Source: Candidatus Opimibacter skivensis
GTDB taxonomy: Bacteria > Bacteroidota > Bacteroidia > Chitinophagales > Saprospiraceae
NCBI GenBank assembly: GCA_016722045.1
Contig: JADKGY010000001.1
Span: 1,116,001-1,180,000 of the forward strand
DNA: 64,000 nt
Direction of reading: 5' to 3'
Below are positions 20,501 to 30,956 of this stretch, one piece after another. The translations under genes and the position numbers were made by a program. Positions within the stretch are counted from its first letter, which is position 1; every line of letters starts with the position of its first letter. The notes beneath the pieces are model-generated. The model did no database searches. It saw nothing but the letters and a program-made list of their open reading frames with translations, and had not been told where the DNA came from.

Positions 20501-23500
20501 GGCAATAAACCTACACCCATAGGATCCGTATTATTGATCGCTATGACAGTGTGCAGATCACAATATGCGACAGGCGGTGTATTGTCAAACAAATCAATTG
20601 TCGTCGCGCATGTTGAAAAATTACCACAATCATCACGTACTTCCCACACAACATGATATTCACCTAAACCTAATGGAGGCAGAATAAATTCGCCATTGAC
20701 AGGAACGATGATGACATTATTGAAACTCAACTTGTATGTGAGCGGGTATGATCCACACTCATCCACAGCAGACGGAGGTGCCAGGTGAATTGTAGCGCCA
20801 CACTGACCGAAGTCAGCCGGTACTTCTATCGTGGGCGTACATGTGATGACGGGAGCTGTCGTATCTGCTACATTGATGATCTGATCACGGATGATGATCT
20901 CATTTGTATTACACCAGTTTACAAGTGTCCATTGGCGTTTTACAGCATAGGAAGATCCACAATAGGGTATGACTTTGTCCACAAAACCATAGAAGAACTG
21001 GCTACAGAAAGGTCCTGTAAGTCCTCCTATACATTCTGGATCAGGTGTCAGGTCCGGGCGTATACATGGGTTCCCGCAATAGATAGTTGTATCATTTGGA
21101 AAATGGAAATCTTCTATTGTACCTCTGCGCAGGAATAAATGTTCATCACAAGTGACACTGTGTCCGCTTGCATCTGTAGCCACCCATGTGCGTGTGATAA
21201 TTCTTGAAAATTCACCATCACACATGTGGACATCCACTTCATCAGTATAGGTAAGTGTTGTCGCACCGCAATTATCGATTCCAATCACGGAATACTGATT
21301 ACCACCTAGTGGTGTGACAACGGCAGTATTCGGAACAGGGAAATGTGGAATGGCCTGTGGTGTAATATTGGCAGTACATTCAAGCGTGATGTCTGAACAT
21401 GTAAGTGTTGGAGGTAATTTATCTTCGATCAGAAGACGACTGCAACAATAGTTACCATTGGTTGGGTCAGTGATGCAGGCTTCAAGATATTGGTTTATCC
21501 ATGGGCTTGCTTCGAGTACACCATTTTCAAACACGACATTCGGATTACTGAACGTGATGATATAATTATCAAAGCATCCATAATGATCTCCTTCGAGCAA
21601 CATATCTGCAGTAATCACTGCTTCGCAATCAAATGCAACAGATATTTCTAATCCATCTTCGCATACAAGAGCACCTCCTGCTGCTTCCACGACCTGAATC
21701 TGGAATTCACACTGCGCTGAATAACCCAGTTGATCTGTGATCTGATAGACCTGTGGTGTGATCCCGATAGGAAATAGATCTCCTGACGTCAAACCTGTGC
21801 CATCCACCTGCTCTACGATCGGTTGCTGGTTACACAAGCCCTGAGGAGCCATAGGATACGTGACACCCATAGAGCATTCACCAGGTTGCAGGTACACGAC
21901 GATGTCTTGTGGACAATCCATCATGAACAATCCGCCCACAAGTGAAACACCGACATTCGCATAAGCGATATTGCCCTGATCATCGGTAGCAGTGACTAAT
22001 AATGTTTGTTCCGCACTTGTAAGGAAATCCCCACAACCAAATACAGTCTGACTTAAAGCAATACTTACATTATTATCACAATTGTCGGTAACACTCGTGA
22101 CCACCTGATTTGGATTGATCGTTACTTCTTCGCCCTGGGCAAAAGAGATTGAAATATCATGAACAGTTAATACCGGTCTTACAGCATCAACCATGTTTAT
22201 GATTTGAGTTTGTTCTACGGCATGACCACAATAATCAATGTACACCCATTTACGACCAAAATGATGTGGTGATACTTCACCCAATTCAACTGAATACAAA
22301 GTATCCATTAAATAACTGCAGGCATTCTCCGGCATATGAACTAAACCAGTGAGATTGAAATTCATCATATCCTGATCGCAAGGAATAGATATATCTCCGG
22401 GAAATGTAACCTGAGATGTAGTGTAATTGTGAATGGTGATACGCTGAGTAGATGACCGCGCATTGCCACATGGATCTGTAAGTGTCCAGATTCTATGGAA
22501 AACCGGATCACTATCACAGTTTTCAAGCGCAGTCATATCATCTTTCCAACTTATGACCACATCGTGCACATCTGCACAATTATCTGTATACACTTCAACT
22601 TTGCCGGTCAGCTTAAGATCAGTAGGATTGTCATCGCAAAGGATGACAACATCCAGTGGTGTGTAAAATATCGGCGCAAGCGTATCTATGAAACTGATGT
22701 ACTGAATAGCTGTGGATACATTGCCACACAAATCGGTAGCACTCCATACGCGCTCACGTTGTCCGGTTCCATTACAGAATATCAGGCCTATGTTATTGTC
22801 TTTGTATGCAATCTCGATTTGAGAAGCAGGTGTACACTGATCTATCGCAGTAGCTCTGCCCAGTTCATCAAGATCATCTGCAAATTCGCAGCTTGTGGTA
22901 ATATTCGGAGGCAATAAGATCTGTGGAGCTGTTTTATCAACTACATTAATTGTCTGCAGACAGCTATTTAAATTACCACAATCATCATATACAACCCATG
23001 TCCTTAAGAGTATACCTGTACCATTACATCCATTGAGTCCTGCAGTGTTGTCGAAATGAAGCAAATCCAAATCAGCTATTGCAGTACAATTGTCCGATAT
23101 TTCAGGTGTACCCAGAACTGATGGATCTATTGAATCACCACAATTTACTTCAACAGAACTACCACAAGTGATGGTGGGAGGTGTTGTATCGATGATTCTG
23201 ATATATTGTGATGCACTTGTTGAATTTCCACAAAGATCTGTTACGACCCATTTTCTCTTCAGCGTTCCAGTGTGATTGCATCCGATGACAGCCGTAAAAT
23301 CATCTGTGATAACTACTGTCAATGAGCTTTCCGGTGTGCAATTGTCTGTAACAATAATATTTCCTGTCACTGATACATCCAGTGAAGATTCACAGGAAAC
23401 AGTGATCGGGGCAGGAGGAGTGATGATAGGTGCCTTTGTATCAATGATGGTCAATACCTGAACACATGTACTTGCATTTCCACAAGCATCTGTTGCTTTC

Positions 23501-26052
23501 CAGGTACGGTATAAGTTTCCAGTATGATTGCAACCTGTGAGGTTGGCTATATTATCTGTGTATGTGATATTAATATCTGGTACAGCTGTGCAATTGTCTG
23601 TTGCTCTTGCATAGCCCTGGGCGGCAGGAGAGCGATCCGCTTCGCAGGAAATCTGGTATGATGCGGGACACTGAATTTCAGGAGCTACATGATCTACGAT
23701 TTGAATGGTCTGCGTACATGTTGCAGCATTTCCACACTGGTCAGTCGCCGTCCAGACTCTATAGATGTATCCTGAGCCATTGCACTGACCGGCCTGGCTA
23801 AGATCATCTTTGTATGTTATTTTGATAAACAAGCTCGCTGTACAATAATCAGTAGCCGTTGCTTTTCCATTTGCTGAAGGCAATGTGTTGTCTTTACAAT
23901 TGATGACTACACTTGCTGGACATATGATGACAGGAGCTGTTGTATCCGCTACAGTAATACGTTGAACACATGTACCGATATTCCCACATGCATCTTCCAT
24001 GGACCATGTCCTTAAGATGACACCCGTATTGGTACAACCTGTCAGACCGGAAAGATCATCATGATAGTTGAGAATCAAATCACCGGAAGGAGTGCAATTA
24101 TCAGTACCTGTTGGATAACCTAATGCATCAGGATTGTTATAAAATCCGCAATCAATTAATGTATCATGAGGACATGTGATAACCGGTGGGGTGCGATCAA
24201 CTATTGTGATAAGCTGAGTACATGTTTTTACATTTCCACATGCGTCTTGTGCAGACCATGTTCTGAGTATCAGGCCTGTGTTGTTGCAGCCATTTAGTTG
24301 TGCTACATCTACATATGAAATAGTAACAGTAGGACTGCAATTATCTGTTCCTGTGGCTTTGCCGGTATGAGATGGATCTGACGAATCAGAACAACTGATC
24401 TCAACATTGGCAGGACAAGTGATGACCGGATCAGTATGATCGACGATCCAGATTTGCTGGACACATGTGGTCGTGTTGCCGCACAAGTCTGTTGCCATCC
24501 AGGTACGATTGAGTATGCCTGTTCCATTGCAACCGAAAAGTCCTGATACATTATCAGTATAATTGATTGTCAATAAACCCACAGGCGTGCAGTTGTCTGC
24601 TGCAACTGCAACGCCGGTAGCATCAGGTAAAACAGAATCCTCACAGCTAATAGTAACCGGAGGGGGACAAGTCAAGGTTGGTTTGAGCAGATCAGTGATT
24701 TGTATTGTTTGTATGCATGTTGTACTATTTCCGCAGGCATCGGCTACGGTCCATGTTCTTTTTATTGTTCCTGTATTGCTGCATCCCAGAGGAGCGACTT
24801 CTACATCCTGGTGGGTCACCACAAGATTGGCGACTGATGTACAATTGTCACTTATGACCGGCGATCCGGTGACGGCAGGCTGGATACCTACTGAACAATC
24901 AACAGTTATATTTTGTGGACATGCCATTGCCGGAGCTGTATGATCTACAATGGTGATGGTTTGATTGCATGTTGATAAATTTCCGCAACCATCGATAGCT
25001 GCCCAATGACGTGTGATGGTACCTGTACCATTGCAGCCCACAGGCTGTGCTACTTCATCTGTGTAGGAATTGAATGTTGTACCGCATTGATCAGTAGATG
25101 TCAGTGCACCTGTTACTGCAGGCAATACAGAAGATTCGCATGAAATCGTCACATTCGAGGGGCAGGTAATTTGAGGAGCGGTAATGTCCTGCACAGTTAT
25201 AAATTGTGTGCCTGTTGCGATATTTCCGCATGCATCAGCTGCAGTCCATGTTCTCACGATTACGCCTGTACCACTGCATCCTGTCAGGCCAAGAACGTTG
25301 TCAGAAAAGTTAATGACGAGATTAGATGTAGAAGTGCAATTGTCTGTGGCTGTTGCCTGGCCTGTTACGGCTACACTTGTGCTTTGCGTACATGCTATAG
25401 TTATAGCTGGTGGTATAGTAAGGATTGGTTTAGTATTATCTATGATGACTACGGTCTGAATACAAACGGCGACATTGCCGCACATGTCTGTAGCTGACCA
25501 ATGCCTGGTAAAGGATCCCGTACCATTACAATGGCCAAGATTCTGAGTATGATCTGTATATGATATGGTGATAAGTTCTGTAGGAGTGCAATTGTCCATG
25601 GCTATGGCCATACCCAATTGAGCAGGAGTTGTATCTGTTTCGCAGGAGATAACGATAAAAGGAGGACAGGTCAATGTTGGAGAAGTGTTGTCTTCTACCC
25701 GGATGTTTTGGAGGCAGGAGGCTGAAAATCCGCATTGATCGGTAGCTGTCCAGGTCCTCTTTAAGATACCTGTGCCCATGCAACCTGTCATCTGGCTCAC
25801 GTTATCGGCGTAAGTGATAGCTACCGCAGAGGAAGCGCAGAGTGTTGAGGCTGTCGCGGTGCCTGTGTTGGCCGGGATGGGGTTGACATTACATGATATT
25901 GTAATGGTGGTAGGACAAGTGATAGTGACTTGTCCTAAGATGGGGGCCATTGAGGCTAAGGCCAGCATGACTGACATAGTGCACCATGCTAACCTTCTTT
26001 TCAAGGTAGAGCCATGGGGGCTGGCGCCTGGGTAAAAAATAAGATTCTTCAT
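17590..26052 (-). CDS. Giant T9SS-secreted repeat protein (adhesin-like)
   Basis: A 2820-residue exported protein. Residues 1-41 form a long signal region (basic KRR, then CTMSVMLALASMAPILGQ). About residues 42-1290 are 14-15 tandem units of 80-84 residues with the pattern TCP...I.C...G.A.ATDNCT...Y.D...GC.GTG...RTW.A.DACGN..TC.Q.I.I.D.T.P, related to HYR/SprB-like repeats; the paired cysteines suggest disulphides. Divergent HYR-like units follow to about 2400. Then come a carboxypeptidase-like/SdrD-like module, two dockerin-like EF motifs (GVSTIDLLKLQQHILG, GKISAIDLVEIRKLILG; about 2480-2530), a cohesin-like domain (about 2600-2720) and a T9SS type A sorting domain (QNRPNPWEEETIIPFELPEK, to the end). 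It is probably a surface adhesin or matrix protein. An ATG at 26112 is possible but gives a poor signal peptide. Confidence 0.88.
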   Translation of the reverse strand: MKNLIFYPGASPHGSTLKRRLAWCTMSVMLALASMAPILGQVTITCPTTITISCNVNPIPANTGTATASTLCASSAVAITYADNVSQMTGCMGTGILKRTWTATDQCGFSASCLQNIRVEDNTSPTLTCPPFIVISCETDTTPAQLGMAIAMDNCTPTELITISYTDHTQNLGHCNGTGSFTRHWSATDMCGNVAVCIQTVVIIDNTKPILTIPPAITIACTQSTSVAVTGQATATDNCTSTSNLVINFSDNVLGLTGCSGTGVIVRTWTAADACGNIATGTQFITVQDITAPQITCPSNVTISCESSVLPAVTGALTSTDQCGTTFNSYTDEVAQPVGCNGTGTITRHWAAIDGCGNLSTCNQTITIVDHTAPAMACPQNITVDCSVGIQPAVTGSPVISDNCTSVANLVVTHQDVEVAPLGCSNTGTIKRTWTVADACGNSTTCIQTIQITDLLKPTLTCPPPVTISCEDSVLPDATGVAVAADNCTPVGLLTINYTDNVSGLFGCNGTGILNRTWMATDLCGNTTTCVQQIWIVDHTDPVITCPANVEISCSDSSDPSHTGKATGTDNCSPTVTISYVDVAQLNGCNNTGLILRTWSAQDACGNVKTCTQLITIVDRTPPVITCPHDTLIDCGFYNNPDALGYPTGTDNCTPSGDLILNYHDDLSGLTGCTNTGVILRTWSMEDACGNIGTCVQRITVADTTAPVIICPASVVINCKDNTLPSANGKATATDYCTASLFIKITYKDDLSQAGQCNGSGYIYRVWTATDQCGNAATCTQTIQIVDHVAPEIQCPASYQISCEADRSPAAQGYARATDNCTAVPDINITYTDNIANLTGCNHTGNLYRTWKATDACGNASTCVQVLTIIDTKAPIITPPAPITVSCESSLDVSVTGNIIVTDNCTPESSLTVVITDDFTAVIGCNHTGTLKRKWVVTDLCGNSTSASQYIRIIDTTPPTITCGSSVEVNCGDSIDPSVLGTPEISDNCTAIADLDLLHFDNTAGLNGCNGTGILLRTWVVYDDCGNLNSCLQTINVVDKTAPQILLPPNITTSCEFADDLDELGRATAIDQCTPASQIEIAYKDNNIGLIFCNGTGQRERVWSATDLCGNVSTAIQYISFIDTLAPIFYTPLDVVILCDDNPTDLKLTGKVEVYTDNCADVHDVVISWKDDMTALENCDSDPVFHRIWTLTDPCGNARSSTQRITIHNYTTSQVTFPGDISIPCDQDMMNFNLTGLVHMPENACSYLMDTLYSVELGEVSPHHFGRKWVYIDYCGHAVEQTQIINMVDAVRPVLTVHDISISFAQGEEVTINPNQVVTSVTDNCDNNVSIALSQTVFGCGDFLTSAEQTLLVTATDDQGNIAYANVGVSLVGGLFMMDCPQDIVVYLQPGECSMGVTYPMAPQGLCNQQPIVEQVDGTGLTSGDLFPIGITPQVYQITDQLGYSAQCEFQIQVVEAAGGALVCEDGLEISVAFDCEAVITADMLLEGDHYGCFDNYIITFSNPNVVFENGVLEASPWINQYLEACITDPTNGNYCCSRLLIEDKLPPTLTCSDITLECTANITPQAIPHFPVPNTAVVTPLGGNQYSVIGIDNCGATTLTYTDEVDVHMCDGEFSRIITRTWVATDASGHSVTCDEHLFLRRGTIEDFHFPNDTTIYCGNPCIRPDLTPDPECIGGLTGPFCSQFFYGFVDKVIPYCGSSYAVKRQWTLVNWCNTNEIIIRDQIINVADTTAPVITCTPTIEVPADFGQCGATIHLAPPSAVDECGSYPLTYKLSFNNVIIVPVNGEFILPPLGLGEYHVVWEVRDDCGNFSTCATTIDLFDNTPPVAYCDLHTVIAINNTDPMGVGLLPARTLDDGSFDYCGPVTFRARRMDSCIDFDWTGTGHDHHPDGHVDNFDRGLNYNEYVPFSCCDAGQDYVLVQLEVMDQHGNVNYCMVQVAVQDKVSPTVTCPPDISVSCKYWFDPDQLKDLSDRTFGTVVNGFENPESARQPIIINDPGNTHIPQPHTWGLDGYVTDNCNLDLEIRVTVFNDCSGDDLPGDAPPGAVKLIERRFIATDPGGKVGFCTQRIWVINYDPFYINSNNPDDPTDDVVWPADIELTHCGIADTIEPIILNDACATVGISLKEQRFEHVAGFCVKIIRTWTVVDWCQYNSLTGAGLWNYEQIVKIKDTAGAIFTDCTGDVKVFCTSDPELTPVVDPAFQTSCYVHLNYSKHIEDICSSDVTYDVKIYLPGSSTPIIGVASTDVVMNPDGTFDLVLNTAQSPTISLKKYGLAYNDPAKPQEYYRILWSVRSGCGNITTCEDKVRLEDCKQPTPVCINGLSTVPMPSTGNITIWAKDFNASSFDNCTPKEQLRYSFSGTVYQPSRLFTCADIVALGAQIPINIWVWDNWNNKDYCQTTIVFTDPTGVCGLPSGGVSGVVATPQQETTVANVGVKLMQAGQVFSSFTTTDDGTFNFPVIPAGTMYSLEAARDDNPRNGVSTIDLLKLQQHILGVELLTTPYQMIAADANNSGKISAIDLVEIRKLILGRTNSFPDNKSWRFIPKHYVFSDPYNPWPFEESSSFQVDSTGRIEDFVGVKIGDLNQSVNAHLNGLTPRSEKSASFSVVDKFVNAGDQFDITLDLSDFGKNVFGGQWALKFDGLKVESIFPLASGMNEEMWFLDGNTLRCSWTSKDAIPSAGVMTIHAEALKSGMISEMVTMDRSFMASELYDGSQESYNLSLDWKAENAQSTGDEIELHQNRPNPWEEETIIPFELPEKGDVTISITNALGVEMTSITREFGAGKQQYKITNERWPAGLYYYTLRFGDFQLTKTMLILNKR

Positions 26053-26496
26053 GTTTGATCCTGTTGTCGCATGACAATTAATTGCCATGCATAAATTCCT
26101 GATAGCAAACATGAAGCAAATCGTATGCCAATTTTTTGTAATATGTTATTGAAAGGAGATGCCGATCGGGATAAGGGGGTGATTTAGAGGAGATTAGACT
26201 TTAGAGGAGGATAAACTGTCCCTTTTATCGAAGGGGTGGTTCAGAGTGAGAAATGCTCAAATTTTGGATAATTGGACGTTTTTGGAGGATTAGGCATTTG
26301 TAAAAATGTGGTTTCAAAGCAGAGTATTATGTATTTTATAATATTGAATAATCAATAATGTTTTGTTATTTTTTAGTTATAACTAAATTTTAAATGCTAC
26401 AATATAAAATATTCCTTATTTTTGGAATCATATTATACTTAAAAATGAATTATTTAAGGAGTTATTCCATTTCCTAAACGTAACCATGATGAAGAC
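26053..26496. other. Divergent intergenic region, 444 bases
   Basis: This separates the minus-strand adhesin gene from the plus-strand toxin-like gene and must carry both promoters. It is very AT-rich from 26280 on. A TATTTTTG at 26417-26424 fits the Bacteroidota -7 consensus TAnnTTTG, but no TTTG was found 19 bases upstream, so no promoter is claimed. No open frame is supported. Confidence 0.45.
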
Positions 26497-27000
26497 ATGT
26501 TTTACGAAATTGTTGAATTACAGGATATTAGCGGACCAGAATGTACTATCTATTCTGTGATTCCGAAAGGAAGTGAACTCACTCTTTTTGAAGCCTTTGT
26601 TGAAGAAAATATAAAAGATTACACCTTCGAAATCGATGATATTTATCAAAGGCTCAAGACGATTGGAAATAAATTTGGTGCAAGAGAATCCTTTTTTAAA
26701 CACTTTGAAGGTAAACCTGGGGACAATGTTTGTGCCATGTTTGACATTCCTAACAAGAATCTTCGTCTGTATTGTATAAGATATGGAATGAGTGTAATCA
26801 TTCTTGGTAGCGGAGGACAAAAACCAAAAAAGATTGTGAGTTGGCAAGATGATCCGGTCCTCCGAAAAGAAGCAAGTTATGTTATAGCCCTGGCAGAACA
26901 TATAGGAAACCGAATAGTCAAGCAACATGACCTTTGGTGGTCAAAAGATGATATGCATTTTAACGGAGATTTAAAAAATTATGGAGAAGAAGACCAATAA
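26497..27000 (+). CDS. Toxin-like protein, RelE/HigB-type fold (putative)
   Basis: A 167-residue cytosolic protein without signal or membrane segment. The C-half, LRLYCIRYGMSVIILGSGG followed by QKPKKIVSWQ and a helix (LRKEASYVIALAEHIGNRIV), reads like a RelE/HigB-type toxin: beta strands, a glycine-rich turn with lysines, and a terminal helix. The N-half (MFYEIVELQDISGPECTIYS, TIGNKFGARESFFKHFEGKP) is conserved in a Bacteroidota family I recall as uncharacterised and usually next to an HTH gene; that memory is not a search result. Its stop overlaps the start of the XRE gene by 20 bases, toxin first, as in higBA. An inactive binding partner is the main alternative. Confidence 0.5.
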   Translation: MFYEIVELQDISGPECTIYSVIPKGSELTLFEAFVEENIKDYTFEIDDIYQRLKTIGNKFGARESFFKHFEGKPGDNVCAMFDIPNKNLRLYCIRYGMSVIILGSGGQKPKKIVSWQDDPVLRKEASYVIALAEHIGNRIVKQHDLWWSKDDMHFNGDLKNYGEEDQ

Positions 27001-27871
27001 AGCAAGATTATATACCAGCCCATTACTCGAAGAAATCATGTCAAGGATCACTCCACTTGAAATGGAGCAAACCCACAACCGCATGTTGATAGCTGCGCGG
27101 ATGGATGATTGTATGAAAGATATCGGACTTAGTAAAATTGATTTAGCCCGCAAACTAAACAAGCAGCCATCTGAAATCACAAAATGGCTCAGTGGGACGC
27201 ACAATTTCACAATGGAGACGCTGACTGATATAGCTTTCGCGCTCAACGTCAACGTTAGAGACCTTTTGCTGACAAATGAAGATCTCGAAGCCAGGAATGC
27301 CAATATGGTGCTGCATTCCAATAATCCGGAGCCCGGCATCATGATGTTCACTCCACAGAATATAAGTGCTTTAATTCCATCAGGTCAAACTATAGCCGGA
27401 GAACCTGAGACGGTTTATGGCCCATCAAAAGAATTTACACCTCTTGAAAAAACAAAGACATCAGCAACAGCGGATACATATAATATTACATTGAAGGGGA
27501 TCGAACTATTGGACAGTTCCCTGGTACGTCCACCCTCCATTTCACCTGACCTGACCCTTCTAAAGTACCACATCAAATTTGAGTATCGGATTGACAAAGA
27601 AAAAAAACTTGTCTTCATCATTGTTCATGTTCGCATCATTACCTTCCCCGCGGAAGCAGAAGTTGAAAACTTTGTTGTAAGCCATTTCTACGAAATTGCA
27701 GACTTTGATCAAGTCATAGAAATCAAGGAAGGAGATAAATTTTCAATTCCTCAGGAGCTGACAAATATATTAAACGACATTTCGCTTTCAACTACACGGG
27801 GTGTGATGTTCTCAACTTTTAAAGGGACTTTTTTGCATCATGCGGTACTGCCGGTGGTGAAGTCAAAGTAA
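26981..27871 (+). CDS. XRE-family regulator with SecB-like C-terminal domain
   Basis: A 296-residue protein. Residues 49-93 are an XRE/HipB-type helix-turn-helix (GLSKIDLARKLNKQPSEITK, then TLTDIAFALNVNVRDLL). A proline/threonine-rich linker (about 105-165) leads to a beta-rich domain (168-296): alternating strands LTLLKYHIKFEYRI, KLVFIIVHVRIIT and FVVSHFYEIADF, then helix, then STTRGVMFSTFKGTFLHHAV and LPVV. This topology and the arginine-glycine/LPVV ending resemble the SecB chaperone fold. Antitoxins in TAC modules depend on separate SecB-like chaperones; here antitoxin-like and chaperone-like parts appear fused. HTH is certain, SecB likeness is inference. Overlaps the toxin-like gene by 20 bases. 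Confidence 0.7.
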   Translation: MEKKTNKARLYTSPLLEEIMSRITPLEMEQTHNRMLIAARMDDCMKDIGLSKIDLARKLNKQPSEITKWLSGTHNFTMETLTDIAFALNVNVRDLLLTNEDLEARNANMVLHSNNPEPGIMMFTPQNISALIPSGQTIAGEPETVYGPSKEFTPLEKTKTSATADTYNITLKGIELLDSSLVRPPSISPDLTLLKYHIKFEYRIDKEKKLVFIIVHVRIITFPAEAEVENFVVSHFYEIADFDQVIEIKEGDKFSIPQELTNILNDISLSTTRGVMFSTFKGTFLHHAVLPVVKSK

Positions 27872-28166
27872 ATTCTGAAAGAAATAACTGAATACTTTGG
27901 AAAATGATTTTGAAGGTGGGTTTTAGCGGTACAACAAGACTTGTGTTTTGTAAGCTAAGAAGCTATTATCAGAAAAACATGCATCTTCATTTTAGCTTAT
28001 TGAATGAAGGAGTTTGTCCAGACAATTTGATTTCCCACCCGAATGAAATAACAACTCAATGAACTAAAATTTTATCTCATTTTAAATAATGGGATTTGTT
28101 CGACGTAGTATAATATATTCTAATGATTTTATATCTTTCAAAAACAAAATAAAACTTTTAACCCTT

Positions 28167-30950
28167 ATGATTATTCAAAAATTTATTCCTATCACTTTTT
28201 GCATTATTCTTCTCTTTCAAGGAACTAATGTTTTCACTCAAGCTTGTATCAATCAGGATATTGTATTTGGACGTCAATCTACTATAGACAGCTTTCAAAT
28301 TCAATTTCCAGCCTGTACTGAAATAAATGGAAATGTTGCCATCATGGAAGATAGCGGCGATCCCATTACAAACCTATTAGGATTAAACAGTCTTAAAGTA
28401 ATCCATGGGTATCTTAATATCGAATCAAATCATTTATTAACCAATCTGACGGGACTGGAAAACCTGGATACAATTAAAGGAAGGCTTACAATATATTCAT
28501 GCGAAGAATTATTGGAATTGAAAGGTCTTGACAATTTAAAAAATACCGGCGATTTAAGCATTATAGAAAATAAAAAACTTAATTCCATTCAAGCTCTTAC
28601 GTCTTTAAATAAAATAAGTGGTCTCTTGGATATAAGTAAAAATCCAAATCTTTCGGATTTGAATGGTCTTGAAAATCTTGAATGGATAGGAGGGATTTTA
28701 AATATATATTCTAATGATTCGTTGTCTTCTATTGAAGCATTGTCCAAATTAACACAGCTTGATAGCAGTATCATAATTACTAACAATCCAATGCTTATAA
28801 ATATTAATTGTTTTCAACACATTGATACTATTAATGGCGACTTTTCTATTGTATTAAACAACAGACTCGAATTTCTAACGGGATTTGAAAATATCACTTT
28901 TATTCGGAGGGCATTGACCATTAGCTATAATGATTATTTGCAAAATCTGGATGGCTTGTCTTCTATTTCACGCGTTGGTGAAAATATAACTTTAGAAGTA
29001 AACCGAAAACTTTCTTCAATCCAAGCCTTAAATGCAATTGATACTGTTTTTGGTACACTTTGGATTAAACAAAGTAATATCATTTCATTAGAAGGATTGA
29101 GCCATCTGGTCTGCATAAATGGTCTCTTAATAATTGGCTCGAATCCTGAACTTGTTTCTTTGGAGGGACTCAACATGTTAAAAAAAACAGGGGGCATTGA
29201 TATCAGTTTTAATGCAAAACTTACAAATATAGATCGTTTGCAATCTATCCAGGAATTAAATGGGGAATTTATGATGATACGTGATCCTTTACTAACCAGA
29301 TTACCCAACTTTAACCAGATAAATACAATAAATGGTCCACTTTATCTGCAAAATAATCCAGGCCTTTTGAATCTTGAAGGCCTGAATGGAATAGAACACA
29401 TTAATGGGGGCTTAACTATTGATAATACATTATTGTCCGACTTGTCAGGATTAGAAAATTTAAAAACCTGTATGGGTTATCTCAGTATAGTAAAAAACCC
29501 AAACCTTCAGAACCTGAATGGATTAATGAACCTGGATCTGGTGATCATAGATTCAACATCTGCCAATCACATTAATATTAATATTGAAGATAATCCAACC
29601 CTGACTGACTGTGCTATATCAACCTTCTGTACTTTATTGAGCAATCCGGCAATTAAACAACAAATTAATAATAATGGTACAGGATGCAACAGCAGACTTC
29701 AGATATTGACAAATTGTGTTTCTTCTTCTTCATGTATACACGATAGCATTGTATTGACTTCACAATCAAAAATAGATAGTTTTCGACTATTCTATCCGGA
29801 ATGTGATTTTATTACCGGTAATGTCGTTATAAGAGAAAAAATATCAGGGGATATTACTCATTTAGACAGCCTGATTAGCTTAAAAAGGATCGGAGGTTCA
29901 TTGATCATAGATCATAATCATGATTTGATATCATTAACTGGTTTGGATAGCATTAAAGAGATAGGTGGTTCAATTACAGTTACATTTAATGACCAACTAA
30001 AAGACCTTTATGCTTTAAATCATGTGGAAACAATCTCCTTAAATACTGTTGCCTTTAAGGAGAAAACTCTAATAATACATTCTAATAATCAACTTTCCAC
30101 TTGTTCAATTAATCCTATTTGTGGCTCACTAACGGACCCAGAAATTAAATATGAAATTTATGATAACAAGGGAGATTGCCTGAATCCTAATGCTGTAATT
30201 GATGCATGCCATTTTCCATTGAAATGTCATCCTGAATTTCAAGGGCAAAAATCAATCAATGAATTTCCTATAAAATATCCAAATTGTAAGGAATTAGAAA
30301 GCGAAATATATTTTGGGGGGTTGGAGATGATCAGGTAACAGATTTAAATCCTCTTTCACAAATTACTAAAGTTGATAACCAAATTTATATCGCATCAAAC
30401 TATCTATTGACTTCATTGAATGGCCTTGAAAACATACGTGAAATTAACGGCATTATTTATATTTCAAATAACAAAAAACTAAGTAGTATTAATGGAATTC
30501 GCAATATAGATCCTAATTCCGTTCATGGAAAAGACTTTGATGTTCTCATTTCTGAAAATCCTTCTCTTTCTATATGTGAGATTGATCTTATTTGTAATTT
30601 ATTAGTAAGAGATACGATCAAAGATTATATTCATGACAATGGTCCAAATTGCAATTCAAAAGAGGAAATATTAAATAAATGTAGCGTTGCTGTTAAAAAT
30701 ATCAATGGGTTTGATGAAATTAATATCTATCCAAATCCCACAACAGGAAATTTACATATTGACCCATTTGATAAGAATAGTATACAATTGGAAAAAATTC
30801 TTATCTACGATTCAATTGGAAAAAAAATTAAAAACTCTAGACTTTAATAATGAAATTTCAATCGATGACTTGCCATCCGGAATTTACACTATAATATTGA
30901 TTTCCAATTCGAAAGGATATTATTTAAATCGAGTGATTTTGGCAAATTGA
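28167..30950 (+). CDS. L-domain (LRR-like) T9SS surface protein, two frameshifts
   Basis: Read through two single-base indels this is a 927-residue exported protein. The signal peptide MIIQKFIPITFCIILLFQGT ends near FTQ. Three copies of one module follow: an opening CINQDIVFGRQSTIDSFQ-type segment, a run of about 24-residue L-domain repeats (LtGLenLktIkG.L.I..N..L), and a cysteine cap (C.I..iC..L...., ending C.s...il..C). It ends in a T9SS type A domain (INIYPNPTTGNLHIDPF ... LPSGIYTIILISNSKGYYLN). Frame breaks: the G6 run at 30315-30320 (one G short) and an extra A near 30820-30835. Both lie in homopolymers, and with both corrected the length is a multiple of three. An ATG at 28089 is possible but the later start fits the signal peptide. 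Confidence 0.78.
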
Positions 30951-30956
30951 CCCCTC

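Noticed and set aside
17626..25783. Many plus-strand frames opposite the giant adhesin gene
   Set aside because: They are antisense shadows of the repeated coding strand; translations show no family features.
28589..29308. Minus-strand frames of 65 and 124 residues inside the L-domain gene
   Set aside because: Shadows of a repetitive coding strand; no start or domain evidence.
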